This document shows, one piece after another, positions 39,375 through 48,584 of a stretch of DNA of 64,000 bases; position 1 is the stretch's first letter; every line of letters begins with the position of its first letter. The stretch lies in the NCBI GenBank assembly GCA_913054455.1, contig CAJXIL010000001.1, forward strand, positions 1-64,000. The letters are read 5' to 3'. The stretch comes from an uncultured Roseobacter sp. (GTDB lineage Bacteria; Pseudomonadota; Alphaproteobacteria; Rhodobacterales; Rhodobacteraceae). The position numbers and the translations under genes are program-made. The notes below the pieces were generated by a model that made no database searches, was not told where the DNA came from, and was given only the letters and a program-made list of their open reading frames with translations.

Positions 39375-40481
39375 ATGACAAAAATTGGCTTGCTGTACTT
39401 TCGCAAAGTCCCTGTCGCGACCATGCCAAGGCTACGTATGCGTGCGCTCCTGGCTGAGGCTGCGCTGCAGGACCTTGATCTGGTCTTGCTCAACCCACAG
39501 GATTGCAAGCCTGAGGAAAAGACGATCGTCACCAAACGTTTCATCGGGGGGGAGTGGGATCAGCAAGAGGAGGCCTTGCCTGATGTTGTTTACATCGTGG
39601 GCGCGCCTCTTTTGCCTGCCCACGCAGTGGTCAACACGCTGGTGCGAGAAAACTGTCGGATCATCGCTGACAAAGGCGTCAATAAGCTAAAGCTGGCGAC
39701 GATCTTGGCTGGAAGCCCTGCAGAAGCCTATCTGCCGCCAACGGAGAAAATTCCCGATGAGGCGCCTGCCGAGATGCTCTGTGACTTTCTGCGCGCCAAT
39801 GGCGGCGCGGTTGTGAAACGGGCCAACGGCAACCAAGGCGTTGGCCTGTTCTTTGTTACTCAGGAACCAGGCACGGAAACCTGGCAGGTTAAATCTGATA
39901 GCAAGGTCTTCTTGGGGACGCTAGAAGAGGCGGCAAACTATGTAGCAAAGCGTATTGCCGGGCGTATGAGGTATCGAGCCTATTTGGCACAACGCCATAT
40001 CTGTTCAGTGGCGGGCGACGGTCGGCCTGCGGATGTGCGCGTACATGTGCAGCGCCATGCAGATGGCGCCTGGGGTATTACCCGCGCCTATGTGCGCTTG
40101 GCCGAGGTGGGCATGCCCTTGGCGAATATCAGCAAAGGCGGCTATCAAGGCCCCCTGGAAGGGTTTCTCAATCAGCGAAAGGTGCGCGCTCCTGCCGAGA
40201 TTGAAGCGGAACTCCTGGAGGCTGCGGTATCTATCGCGGAGGTGGAGGATAGTTATCGCCCGCGGCCGTTGAGTGAGCTGGGAATCGATTTTTTGATTGA
40301 TGAAAAAGACCAGATTTGGCTGATCGAAACCAATACTTTCCCACAGAGCTTTTTGCATGAGCATGACAGGGCTATGCATTTTCTTTCCTACTGCAAATGG
40401 TTGGCAGAACAGGAGCGACAGCTAGACCGGGTAATCCAGCCGATGGCTGCCAACGCGCAAGAAAACCAAGATTTAGCCTGA
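39375..40481 (+). CDS. YheC/YheD-like ATP-grasp protein
   Basis: MTKIGLLYFRKVPVATMPRLRMRALLAEAAL; AVVKRANGNQGVGLFFV; RPADVRVHVQRHADGAWGITRAYVRLAEVGMPLANISKGG; LIETNTFPQSFLHEHDRAM. Confidence 0.75.
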   Translation: MTKIGLLYFRKVPVATMPRLRMRALLAEAALQDLDLVLLNPQDCKPEEKTIVTKRFIGGEWDQQEEALPDVVYIVGAPLLPAHAVVNTLVRENCRIIADKGVNKLKLATILAGSPAEAYLPPTEKIPDEAPAEMLCDFLRANGGAVVKRANGNQGVGLFFVTQEPGTETWQVKSDSKVFLGTLEEAANYVAKRIAGRMRYRAYLAQRHICSVAGDGRPADVRVHVQRHADGAWGITRAYVRLAEVGMPLANISKGGYQGPLEGFLNQRKVRAPAEIEAELLEAAVSIAEVEDSYRPRPLSELGIDFLIDEKDQIWLIETNTFPQSFLHEHDRAMHFLSYCKWLAEQERQLDRVIQPMAANAQENQDLA

Positions 40482-40556
40482 AGAGCGTACAATGAATGAA
40501 CGCAAAAGCTTCGCGGTTGTCCCAATATCAGTATCTGGCTCCTTGTTGCGAAGGAG

Positions 40557-41444
40557 CTAGTGTTTATTTGTCCGTTTTTTTGCCTGCGAGGTGAGCCAAG
40601 ATACAACCGTGTCAATGGCAGCATTCGACGTGGTTTTGCGCAACGTCAACAAGTAGAAATCCTGAGCTCCGACGCTGTTCACCGGTCCAATCTCAAGCAG
40701 ATTTCCAGCGTCTATGTCATTGGCCACGAGAAAACGGCTGACCAAGGCGACACCTTGACCAGAGATCGCTGCATCCACTGCAAGGGCAGTTTGGCTGAGC
40801 CGAAGACCCCGTTTGCTTTGGTCTCCTATCCCCCATTCCGACAGCACCCTTGGCCAGAGATCATGTGTGTCATGAATTTTCGGCAAGTGGGCTAGCGTTT
40901 CATCGCTGTAGGGAGGTCGCGCGGTTTTCACCAGTTTGGGGGCAACTACGGCGATTAGATTTTGTCTAAATAAAAGCGTGGCATCTAGTGCTGCGCCGAA
41001 CGGTGGCGATCCCTGTCTAATGGCGAGGTCAATGCCGTCACTATGGAAACTAGAGACTTTTTCAGTTGCCAGAATACGCAAATCTATCTCGGGATGCCTG
41101 TTTGAGAAATCTGGTAGGTTTGGAATCAGCCACTTTGAAGCAAAGGTTGGCGTGACACTGATCAGAACTTTTCCGTTCTCAGGCTTTAGCTGGGCCGTCG
41201 CCGAGCGCAGCTCGGCAAAGGCGTGTGCAATTCTCTCGTGATAGCTGCGGCCAGCAGGTGTCAGGGCAAGTCCTTTGGGGAGACGTTCAAAAAGCGTGAT
41301 GCCGAGATGCGCTTCAAGTTGACGTACCTGCTGTGCCACGGCCCCTTGGGTAACGCCTATCTCATCTGCAGCGGCACGAAAATTCAGCCTACGGCCAGAA
41401 ACATCAAAGGCTCGTAGCCCGTTGAGGGGAGGAAGATCTATCAT
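40557..41444 (-). CDS. LysR-family transcriptional regulator
   Basis: LNGLRAFDVSGRRLNFRAAADEIGVTQGAVAQQVRQLEAHLGITLFERLPKGLALTPAG. Confidence 0.93.
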   Translation of the reverse strand: MIDLPPLNGLRAFDVSGRRLNFRAAADEIGVTQGAVAQQVRQLEAHLGITLFERLPKGLALTPAGRSYHERIAHAFAELRSATAQLKPENGKVLISVTPTFASKWLIPNLPDFSNRHPEIDLRILATEKVSSFHSDGIDLAIRQGSPPFGAALDATLLFRQNLIAVVAPKLVKTARPPYSDETLAHLPKIHDTHDLWPRVLSEWGIGDQSKRGLRLSQTALAVDAAISGQGVALVSRFLVANDIDAGNLLEIGPVNSVGAQDFYLLTLRKTTSNAAIDTVVSWLTSQAKKRTNKH

Positions 41445-41541
41445 TTGACGATAGTATTTCTACTGGCGCGAAACATCAATTCTCAATCCTGGAACTTCTC
41501 AAGACCCAATATAATAGACGGGAAAAGCATTGGAGTTGGAT

Positions 41542-42246
41542 ATGTCAGTAGAAAAAGTAGCCCTGGTAACAGCAGGTGGTAGCGGGATGGGCGCAGACGC
41601 AGCGCGGCGGCTTGCAGCTGACGGATTCAAGGTCGGTATCCTCTCATCATCGGGTAAAGGCGAAGCACTAGGCACTGAACTCGGCGGTTTTGGTGTCACC
41701 GGGTCCAATCTCAATGGCGATGATTTGTCCAGGCTTGTGCAGGGGGCACAGGAGCGGTGGGGCCGGGTGGATGTTTTGATCAATTCGGCAGGACACGGTC
41801 CTAAGGGGCCGGTGTTGGAAATCAGCGATGACGATTGGCACCAGGGTATGGAGGTGTATTTGATGAATGTGATCCGCCCGACGCGGTTGATCACGCCCCT
41901 GATGCAAAGACAGGGAGGTGGGGCGATCATTAATATCTCTACCTTTGCCGCGTTTGAACCTGATCCGCTCTTCCCGACATCTGGTGTGTTTCGCGCCGGG
42001 TTGGCTGCTTTCTGCAAGCTGTACTCCGACAAATACGCCTCAGACAACATTCGCATGAACAACGTCTTGCCCGGCTTTATCGATAGCCTGCCTGAAACCG
42101 CAGACCGCAAGGCCCGCATTCCGATGGGGCGCTATGGCCGTACCGAAGAAGTGTCTTCGATCATCTCGTTACTCGCTTCTGAGGATGGCGGCTACATGAC
42201 CGGCCAAAATTTGCGCATTGACGGGGGATTAACCCGTGCCGTCTGA
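41542..42246 (+). CDS. Short-chain dehydrogenase/reductase
   Basis: VALVTAGGSGMGADAARRL, DVLINSAGHGP, Rossmann SDR pattern; divergent from LysR. Confidence 0.88.
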   Translation: MSVEKVALVTAGGSGMGADAARRLAADGFKVGILSSSGKGEALGTELGGFGVTGSNLNGDDLSRLVQGAQERWGRVDVLINSAGHGPKGPVLEISDDDWHQGMEVYLMNVIRPTRLITPLMQRQGGGAIINISTFAAFEPDPLFPTSGVFRAGLAAFCKLYSDKYASDNIRMNNVLPGFIDSLPETADRKARIPMGRYGRTEEVSSIISLLASEDGGYMTGQNLRIDGGLTRAV

Positions 42247-42487
42247 CCTGGCCTTTAACTCAGAGCTCCGTGAACGCCTTGTATTCACGGTTAAATGGGC
42301 GGCATCCGCCATTCAAATCATGGGGTACACTGCGACGGGATTTGGCTGGACACCCTGGAACCTCTATCTGTTTCTAGTTGGTGTTCTGGGGTGGTTTGCC
42401 GTTGGCGCATTATGGAACGACAAAGCCTTGATGCTTGTCCACCTTGTTGCACTCGGAGCCATGATTGCAGGCATGACGAGCAGTTAA
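42236..42487 (+). CDS. Small membrane protein (DUF6552-like)
   Basis: 83 aa, two TM segments (WNLYLFLVGVLGWFAVGALWNDKALMLVHLVALGAMIAGM), overlaps SDR stop. Confidence 0.65.
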   Translation: MPSDLAFNSELRERLVFTVKWAASAIQIMGYTATGFGWTPWNLYLFLVGVLGWFAVGALWNDKALMLVHLVALGAMIAGMTSS

Positions 42488-42587
42488 ACTCCTTATGCTG
42501 CCCTTGAAGAAAATCACAGCGTTTATCAATACGGACACAGAGCGGCCTTTGCCCCCCCATTAGGCAGGTCTGTTTTCCATTGGAGAG

Positions 42588-42932
42588 TTAGCTTTGCAAA
42601 GGGTCTGTCAAATCAGGCAGTGCAACAATTTCTGCGCAGTTTTCGATTTGCCCTCCGCAACAATCTGCGATCAGAAACTGGACGAGCGCATTCACACTTG
42701 CAAGGTTCGCCGAGTAGTGGATTTCGCGTTGATGACGGGTTGCTGTTAGGACGCCTGCGCGTTTCAGAATGGACAGGTGGCCAGAAAGGGTTGATGGCTT
42801 TGTCCCCAGTCGGCGCGAGACTTCCAGAGCAGGCAAGCCTTTTGGGCCAATTCTGACCAACAACCGGAAAGCCTCCAGTCTTGTGGGGTGTGCAAGGGCC
42901 GTAAAGGCGTCAATGGCATCGGCTTGATCCAT
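42588..42932 (-). CDS. arsR: ArsR-family repressor with C-terminal cysteine cluster
   Basis: FTALAHPTRLEAFRLLVRIGPKGLPALEVSRRLGTKPSTLSGHLSILKRAGVL...LIADCCGGQIENC. Confidence 0.9.
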   Translation of the reverse strand: MDQADAIDAFTALAHPTRLEAFRLLVRIGPKGLPALEVSRRLGTKPSTLSGHLSILKRAGVLTATRHQREIHYSANLASVNALVQFLIADCCGGQIENCAEIVALPDLTDPLQS

Positions 42933-42934
42933 AA

Positions 42935-42950
42935 TTCGTTATTGCCCGAA
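42935..42950. promoter_or_regulatory. Candidate ArsR operator copy 1
   Basis: TTCGTTATTGCCCGAA: TTCG-N8-CGAA, 3 bp upstream of arsR start. Confidence 0.4.
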
Positions 42951-43002
42951 ATGACGAAGCTTGACAAGTGAACCGGTCTGGCCTCATTTAGCGAAATAAC
43001 AC

Positions 43003-43018
43003 TTCGGCATTTGCCGAA
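43003..43018. promoter_or_regulatory. Candidate ArsR operator copy 2
   Basis: TTCGGCA TT TGCCGAA inverted repeat, TTCG-N8-CGAA, just upstream of the divergent operon. Confidence 0.5.
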
Positions 43019-43026
43019 ATATTGTT

Positions 43027-44061
43027 TTGGGGGAACCACTGTTGGCTGCAACATCCATTACGTCTGAAGTTGACTTCAACGCGACCGGGAAGCAGACGGC
43101 TTTTTTGCGCGTGCCACATTCTGTCCACCGTTCGGCCTATGGTTGGATCCCTGTCCCGATCACCTGCATCCAGAACGGTGAAGGCCCGACCCTTGTCATA
43201 ATGGCTGGAAACCACGGCGACGAATATGAGGGGCAGATCGCGGTTTCGAACCTGGCGCGTTCGTTAGATGCGGCAGACATTCGTGGACGGTTGATATTGT
43301 TGCCGATGGTGAATGCCCCCGCAGCCGAGGCCGGTTTGCGCACATCGCCAATTGACTCTGGTAATCTCAACCGCTCGTTTCCGGGCAGCGCCACCGGCAC
43401 GCCAACTGAAATGATTGCGCATTACGTCGAAGAGGTTCTGATGCCTCTAGCGGACTATTCCGTTGATCTGCACTCTGGTGGCAGTTCTTTGTACTACCCG
43501 CCAACACTGTTGCGTGGACAAGGGCATAGCCCTGAAGAAACCAAGGCTCTGGTCGGACTGCAAGACGCGTTTGATCTCCCCTATGCATGGGTGTTTACCA
43601 GCGGTGGTGGGCGCAGCAGCACGGCGCGTACAGCAATGGGGGCTGCCAATCGTAAGGGCGTTGTCAATGTGATGGCGGAACTTGGCGGGAGCGGCGTAGT
43701 CACGCCTGAGATCCTTCAGCGCACTGAACGGGGCTTGCGACGCATTCTGAACTCTTTGGGCATGTTGCCAGACTACCAGCTAGACGCGCGCCGTGGTACC
43801 CGAGAGCTGAACGCGCAGGGTTCGGTCTATGCCTATTCGGCGGGGCTATTTGAGCCACTGAAAGCGATTGGAGATGAGATCAAAGTGGGGGAAACGGTCG
43901 GCCTTATTCACCACCCAGAAACGCCGGGATCTGAGCCCGATAAGATTACCTCTCCCTATGCGGGGATCGCCCTGTGCCAACGCGCTATGGCGCAGGTTGT
44001 GCGGGGTGATGCAGTATTTCAAATCGCCTCCGACGCCGAGCCGGAAGCGCACAAGGCATGA
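43027..44061 (+). CDS. Succinylglutamate desuccinylase/aspartoacylase (AstE/AspA) family Zn deacylase
   Basis: LVIMAGNHGDEYEGQIAVSNLAR, NLNRSFPGSATGTPTEMIAHYVEEVL, VDLHSGGSSLYYPP; upstream start within the first codons uncertain. Confidence 0.87.
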   Translation: MGEPLLAATSITSEVDFNATGKQTAFLRVPHSVHRSAYGWIPVPITCIQNGEGPTLVIMAGNHGDEYEGQIAVSNLARSLDAADIRGRLILLPMVNAPAAEAGLRTSPIDSGNLNRSFPGSATGTPTEMIAHYVEEVLMPLADYSVDLHSGGSSLYYPPTLLRGQGHSPEETKALVGLQDAFDLPYAWVFTSGGGRSSTARTAMGAANRKGVVNVMAELGGSGVVTPEILQRTERGLRRILNSLGMLPDYQLDARRGTRELNAQGSVYAYSAGLFEPLKAIGDEIKVGETVGLIHHPETPGSEPDKITSPYAGIALCQRAMAQVVRGDAVFQIASDAEPEAHKA

Positions 44062-44155
44062 AGGTGCAGCCCCTCACGCTTACCGTGATCTGCGACAGCT
44101 ATCACATGCGGCAACATCGACGGGGCACGGTTTGTATTCCCCACAGGAGACGATC

Positions 44156-44821
44156 ATGACGCTTGAACGACGCCTTATGGCAGAATGGCTTGGGACGTTT
44201 TCGCTTTTGGCAACCGTCATTGGCTCCGGCATCATGGCCGAGCGCTTGGCAGATGGGAATGTCGCAATTGCGCTTTTGGGAAATACGATCCCGACCGGGG
44301 CAATCCTTGTGGTGCTGATTACGATATTCGGCCCCATTTCGGGCGCGCATTTCAACCCGGCGGTCACCTTGTGCTTTGCCCTGCGCCAAGAGATCGAAAA
44401 GCGTGACGCGCTTTTTTACGTTGGCGCGCAGGTGTTTGGTGGGATCATTGGCGTGCTGGCAGCCCATGTTATGTTCGACCACCCGCTGGTCGATCCGTCC
44501 ACCACCACCCGCAGCGGCATCGGCCAATGGGTGGGTGAGTTTGTCGCGACCTTTGGCCTGGTAGGTACGATCCTTGCCTGTTTGAAGGCGCGCCCAACTG
44601 CGGTGCCAATGGCTGTTGGCCTATATATCACCGCGGCCTATTGGTTCACCTCTTCCACATCCTTTGCAAACCCCGCTGTCACGATTGCGCGTGGGTTTTC
44701 GGACACTTTCGCAGGAATTGCGCCAGTGGATGTGGCCGCTTTCATTGTGGTTCAGGTGATCGCGGCTGTGATGGCGACAGGGTTCTTTGGCTGGCTACTG
44801 CGTGAGGAAAACGATGGCTGA
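44156..44821 (+). CDS. aqpS: MIP-family aquaporin, AqpS-like
   Basis: GAHFNPAVTLCFAL and TSFANPAVTIARGFSDTFAGI NPA motifs; ars context; start at ATG 44156. Confidence 0.87.
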   Translation: MTLERRLMAEWLGTFSLLATVIGSGIMAERLADGNVAIALLGNTIPTGAILVVLITIFGPISGAHFNPAVTLCFALRQEIEKRDALFYVGAQVFGGIIGVLAAHVMFDHPLVDPSTTTRSGIGQWVGEFVATFGLVGTILACLKARPTAVPMAVGLYITAAYWFTSSTSFANPAVTIARGFSDTFAGIAPVDVAAFIVVQVIAAVMATGFFGWLLREENDG

Positions 44822-45992
44822 GGCATTCGATTTTGACGAGGTGATCAATCGCCGCGAGGTGCCTGCGCTCAAAACCCACCGCATGGTGCTGGGCGAGGAC
44901 GGGATGGACCTGTTTCCGGGAGGGGTCGCGGACATGGATTTTCGTGCCCCTCAACCCGTGCTGGACGCAATGACGCAGCGGTTAGCCCATGGTGTCTTTG
45001 GCTATGAGACCGTGCCGGATGGCCTGTTGCCTGCCCTCACGGGATGGATGAAGGACAGACATGGCTGGAATATTGTTCCCGACCACATCCTGCGTGCGCC
45101 CAATGTGCTCAACAGCCTGTCGATGGCGGCAAATCTGTTCACCAACCCCGGTGACGGCATCATCGTTCAGCCGCCCGTGTTCTTTGATTTCGCCGATATT
45201 ATTGCCGAGAATGGACGGTGCCTAGTTGAAAACCCGCTTGTTTTGTCCGCAGGCAAGTATGACATGGACTTTGAAGGCCTGGAGGCCTGCGCCGCCGACC
45301 CGCGCACCAAAATGCTCTTCTTGTGCAATCCACATAATCCCGTGGGGCGGGTCTGGAGCAAGGAAGACCTGGCGCGGCTTGGCGCAATTTGTCGCCAGCA
45401 CGGGGTGTTCGTCGTGGCGGATGAAATTCACGGGGATATCACCTTTTCGGGGCACGCCTACACACCCTTTGCTACGGTCTCAGAAGCAGATGCAATCAAC
45501 TCCATCACCTGCCTGTCCCCCGCCAAGAGCTTCAACATTGCGGCCTGTTGCGGGGCGTTCACCATCGTACCTGATGAGGGACGTCGTAATGCCTTCAAGG
45601 CTGAGAACAGTCGCCTGACGGTGAATAAGAACAACGCCTTTGCAAGTGTGGCAATGGAAGCGGCCTACAGGCAGGGCGGCCCATGGTTGGACGCGGCTGT
45701 TTCATACATCGAGGGCAATCTAGCTCTGGTGCTCGCGCGTTTAAACGATATCCCGGAAGTCACCTTGATCACGCCCGAAGGCACGTTCCTGCTATGGCTC
45801 GATTTTCGTGCCTTGGGCTTGGCCCAGGATGACTTGACCCGATTTTTGCGCACAGAGGCCGGCTGGGCCATTACCCGCGGCATTGCATTTGGAGAAGCAG
45901 GCAAAGGGTTCGGACGCCTGAATATAGCCTGCCAACGGGCGCGCCTGGACCAGGCCCTTGATGGGCTAGATGCGGCAATTTCAAAACGATGA
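44814..45992 (+). CDS. PatB/MalY-type fold-I PLP aminotransferase/C-S beta-lyase
   Basis: [69 protein letters not shown] (PLP Lys); start overlaps aqpS. Confidence 0.87.
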   Translation: MAEAFDFDEVINRREVPALKTHRMVLGEDGMDLFPGGVADMDFRAPQPVLDAMTQRLAHGVFGYETVPDGLLPALTGWMKDRHGWNIVPDHILRAPNVLNSLSMAANLFTNPGDGIIVQPPVFFDFADIIAENGRCLVENPLVLSAGKYDMDFEGLEACAADPRTKMLFLCNPHNPVGRVWSKEDLARLGAICRQHGVFVVADEIHGDITFSGHAYTPFATVSEADAINSITCLSPAKSFNIAACCGAFTIVPDEGRRNAFKAENSRLTVNKNNAFASVAMEAAYRQGGPWLDAAVSYIEGNLALVLARLNDIPEVTLITPEGTFLLWLDFRALGLAQDDLTRFLRTEAGWAITRGIAFGEAGKGFGRLNIACQRARLDQALDGLDAAISKR

Positions 45993-45999
45993 GACAAAC

Positions 46000-46710
46000 A
46001 TGACTGACACACCCAACATCGAAGATGACCACTTTCGCGCCATTGACAGTGATCGGCTGTTCGCAAGCGACGACATCGGTCACGCACCCCGTATTTTGCT
46101 GCTCTATGGCTCCCTCCGGGCGCGATCCTTTAGCCGCTTGATGACCGAGGAAGCCGCCCACGTTCTACATCGTTTCGGGGCCGAGACTAAGACCTTCAAC
46201 CCCAGCGGATTGCCACTGCCCGATGATACCGAAGCGGACCATCCAAAGGTTCAGGAACTACGCGACTTGGTGGCCTGGAGCGAAGGCATGGTCTGGTGTT
46301 CGCCGGAACGACACGGCGCCATGACAGGCATAATGAAATCGCAGATCGACTGGATTCCGCTCTCGCTCGGGGCTGTCCGGCCAACCCAAGGCAAGACCCT
46401 GGCGGTTATGCAGGTCAATGGCGGCTCGCAAAGCTTCAATGCTGTTAATCAGTTGCGTATTCTTGGTCGCTGGATGCGCCTTCTGACGATCCCCAACCAA
46501 TCCTCTACGCCCAAGGCCTTTCTGGAATTCGACGATAATGACCGGATGAAGCCATCGCCAAACTACGACCGGATGGTTGATGTCATGGAGGAATTGGTCA
46601 AATTCACGCTCCTCACTCGGGGGCGTTCTGATTACCTTGTTGAACGTTATAGTGAGCGGAAAGAAACCGGTGAAGCGTTGATCAGGCGCGTGAACCAGAC
46701 GGCGATCTGA
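46000..46710 (+). CDS. arsH: ArsH NADPH-dependent FMN reductase
   Basis: [98 protein letters not shown]. Confidence 0.95.
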   Translation: MTDTPNIEDDHFRAIDSDRLFASDDIGHAPRILLLYGSLRARSFSRLMTEEAAHVLHRFGAETKTFNPSGLPLPDDTEADHPKVQELRDLVAWSEGMVWCSPERHGAMTGIMKSQIDWIPLSLGAVRPTQGKTLAVMQVNGGSQSFNAVNQLRILGRWMRLLTIPNQSSTPKAFLEFDDNDRMKPSPNYDRMVDVMEELVKFTLLTRGRSDYLVERYSERKETGEALIRRVNQTAI

Positions 46711-46773
46711 CGCGCTTTCGGGGAGCCCGCAGGTTTTGTTTGCATGCGCGTCATACCCGTCGCGGCGCGCGTG

Positions 46774-47697
46774 TCAGCTGCGATGTCTAGGCGTCCTGTG
46801 GGCCACATTTGCACGACCCAATTGATCGATCAGAAAATCCATAAAAACACGGACTTTGGCTGAAACGACATTGCTTTTAGGATAGATCAGCCAAAGCGCC
46901 GGTTCGGTCGACAGGGCATAGTCGGGCAATACACGGGTCAGGGTTCCGTCTGCGATTTCCTCTTGCACCGCCCAGAGCGAATTGACGGAAATGCCGGCCC
47001 CGTTGAGCGTCGTTAGTTTTTGGGTCAACCCATCGTTCAGGATCAGACAATGCGCGGCGGACTTGGGGTCAAACAGCGCCTGCATCCCGTTGTTAGAGAT
47101 CAAGGCCTTTGGTTCGGTATCTTTAAAGGCAATCAATCGGTGTTTCGCCAGGTCTTTTGGATTAGCCGGAGTGCCATACCGTTCCAGATAAGCGGGCGAA
47201 GCACAAAGGATACGGGTATCATCTGCCAGTTTGCGCGCGGTGAGACTGCTATCGGCAAGAACCGCGTTGCGCAGGGCGAGGTCAAAGCTGCCCTCGATCA
47301 GATCAAACTGCGAATCTGATAGATGCAGGTCGAGCCGAAGGTCAGGGTACTTGTCCATAAATGCCGGCAACAGCGGTGCTAAGTAGAGTTGTGCAAAGGT
47401 GCTGGGCGCCGCAAAGCGCAGGGTGCCGCTGACCTTGGTACGGCCTTTGCCTAGCGCGGCCAGCGCGGCTTCCTCCTGAGCGATCATTTCACGCGCGTAG
47501 GGCAAAAAATCCTGCCCCTCGAGGGACAGTGAAACCTTGCGGGTTGAGCGATGCAGCAAATCCGCGCCGACAAGACGCTCTAGCTTGGCGATACGTGTGC
47601 TTGCGACTGCAGGCGCCATGCCCAGTGTGCGACCCGCCGCGCTGATATTCAGCGTCTCACAGGCGAGAACAAAAAGGCGCAGGGTTTGAGTGTCCAT
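46774..47697 (-). CDS. LysR-family transcriptional regulator
   Basis: MDTQTLRLFVLACETLNISAAGRTLGMAPAVASTRIAKLERLVGADLLHRSTRKVSLSLEG. Confidence 0.92.
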   Translation of the reverse strand: MDTQTLRLFVLACETLNISAAGRTLGMAPAVASTRIAKLERLVGADLLHRSTRKVSLSLEGQDFLPYAREMIAQEEAALAALGKGRTKVSGTLRFAAPSTFAQLYLAPLLPAFMDKYPDLRLDLHLSDSQFDLIEGSFDLALRNAVLADSSLTARKLADDTRILCASPAYLERYGTPANPKDLAKHRLIAFKDTEPKALISNNGMQALFDPKSAAHCLILNDGLTQKLTTLNGAGISVNSLWAVQEEIADGTLTRVLPDYALSTEPALWLIYPKSNVVSAKVRVFMDFLIDQLGRANVAHRTPRHRS

Positions 47698-47795
47698 ATT
47701 ATTTACTTATTCGGAATTCTGAATTCGAATATACCCTGTTTATATAGGAAACAGAAGTGATAATTCTGTTAGCGAGACGAGCACAGGAGCTGCCA

Positions 47796-48584
47796 ATGAC
47801 TAAGACAATTCTCATCACGGGCGCTACCGATGGTATCGGTCTTTTGACAGCGCAAACTCTTGCGGCTGAAGGGCATAGAATCCTCTTGCATGGTCGCAAT
47901 GTGGCCAAGCTGGAGGCAGCGGCAAAAACTGTCGGCGGCACCACAGAGCAATATATCGCGGATCTGTCGAATATGGCGCAGGTACATGCACTGGCCGCGG
48001 CCATTGTTGCAAAGCACAATCAGATTGATGTGGTTATCAACAACGCTGGCATCCTCAAGACCCCGGTCACCAAGATCAAAGAGGGGTACGATATTAGGTT
48101 TGTGGTGAATACCTTTGCCCCCTATGCGCTGACGCGCGACCTGCTGCCGATCATGGCGAAAGACGGTCGTGTCGTGAACCTATCCTCGGCTGCGCAGGCA
48201 CCGGTTGATCTGGAGGCGCTGCTGGGGCGCAAAAAGCTGGACGATATGGGCGCCTATGCCCAGAGCAAACTGGCCATTACAATCTGGTCCCGCGAGATGG
48301 CAAAGGCCCTGCCTGAGGGCCCCGTGATTGTCGCCGTGAACCCAGGCTCCTTGCTGGCCTCGAAAATGGTCAAAGAGGGCTTTGGCATTGCCGGCAACGA
48401 TCTGAGTATTGGCGTGAGCATTCTGCGCGAAGCCGCATTGGGGACCTCATTTGCAGATGCCAGTGGCAAATATTTTGACAATGACAGCGGGCAGTTTACG
48501 CAGCCACATGCGGCTGCGCTGGATGCGGCGCATAGTGCCGATGTGATGCAGGCTATCCAGGATGTGCTGACCCCACAGCCCTAA
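47796..48584 (+). CDS. Short-chain dehydrogenase/reductase
   Basis: TKTILITGATDGIGLLTAQTLAAEGHRILLHGRN, VINNAG, YAQSKLA; divergent from LysR. Confidence 0.9.
   Translation: MTKTILITGATDGIGLLTAQTLAAEGHRILLHGRNVAKLEAAAKTVGGTTEQYIADLSNMAQVHALAAAIVAKHNQIDVVINNAGILKTPVTKIKEGYDIRFVVNTFAPYALTRDLLPIMAKDGRVVNLSSAAQAPVDLEALLGRKKLDDMGAYAQSKLAITIWSREMAKALPEGPVIVAVNPGSLLASKMVKEGFGIAGNDLSIGVSILREAALGTSFADASGKYFDNDSGQFTQPHAAALDAAHSADVMQAIQDVLTPQP

Noticed and set aside
39259-39429. N-terminal extension of the CphA-like ATP-grasp ORF, overlapping the divergent YheC/D-like gene
   Set aside because: Would require overlap of divergent genes; a GTG with a strong Shine-Dalgarno at 39258 is more plausible.
43868-44155. 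N-terminal extension of the aquaporin ORF
   Set aside because: Extension overlaps the deacylase gene in another frame; aquaporin homology begins at ATG 44156.
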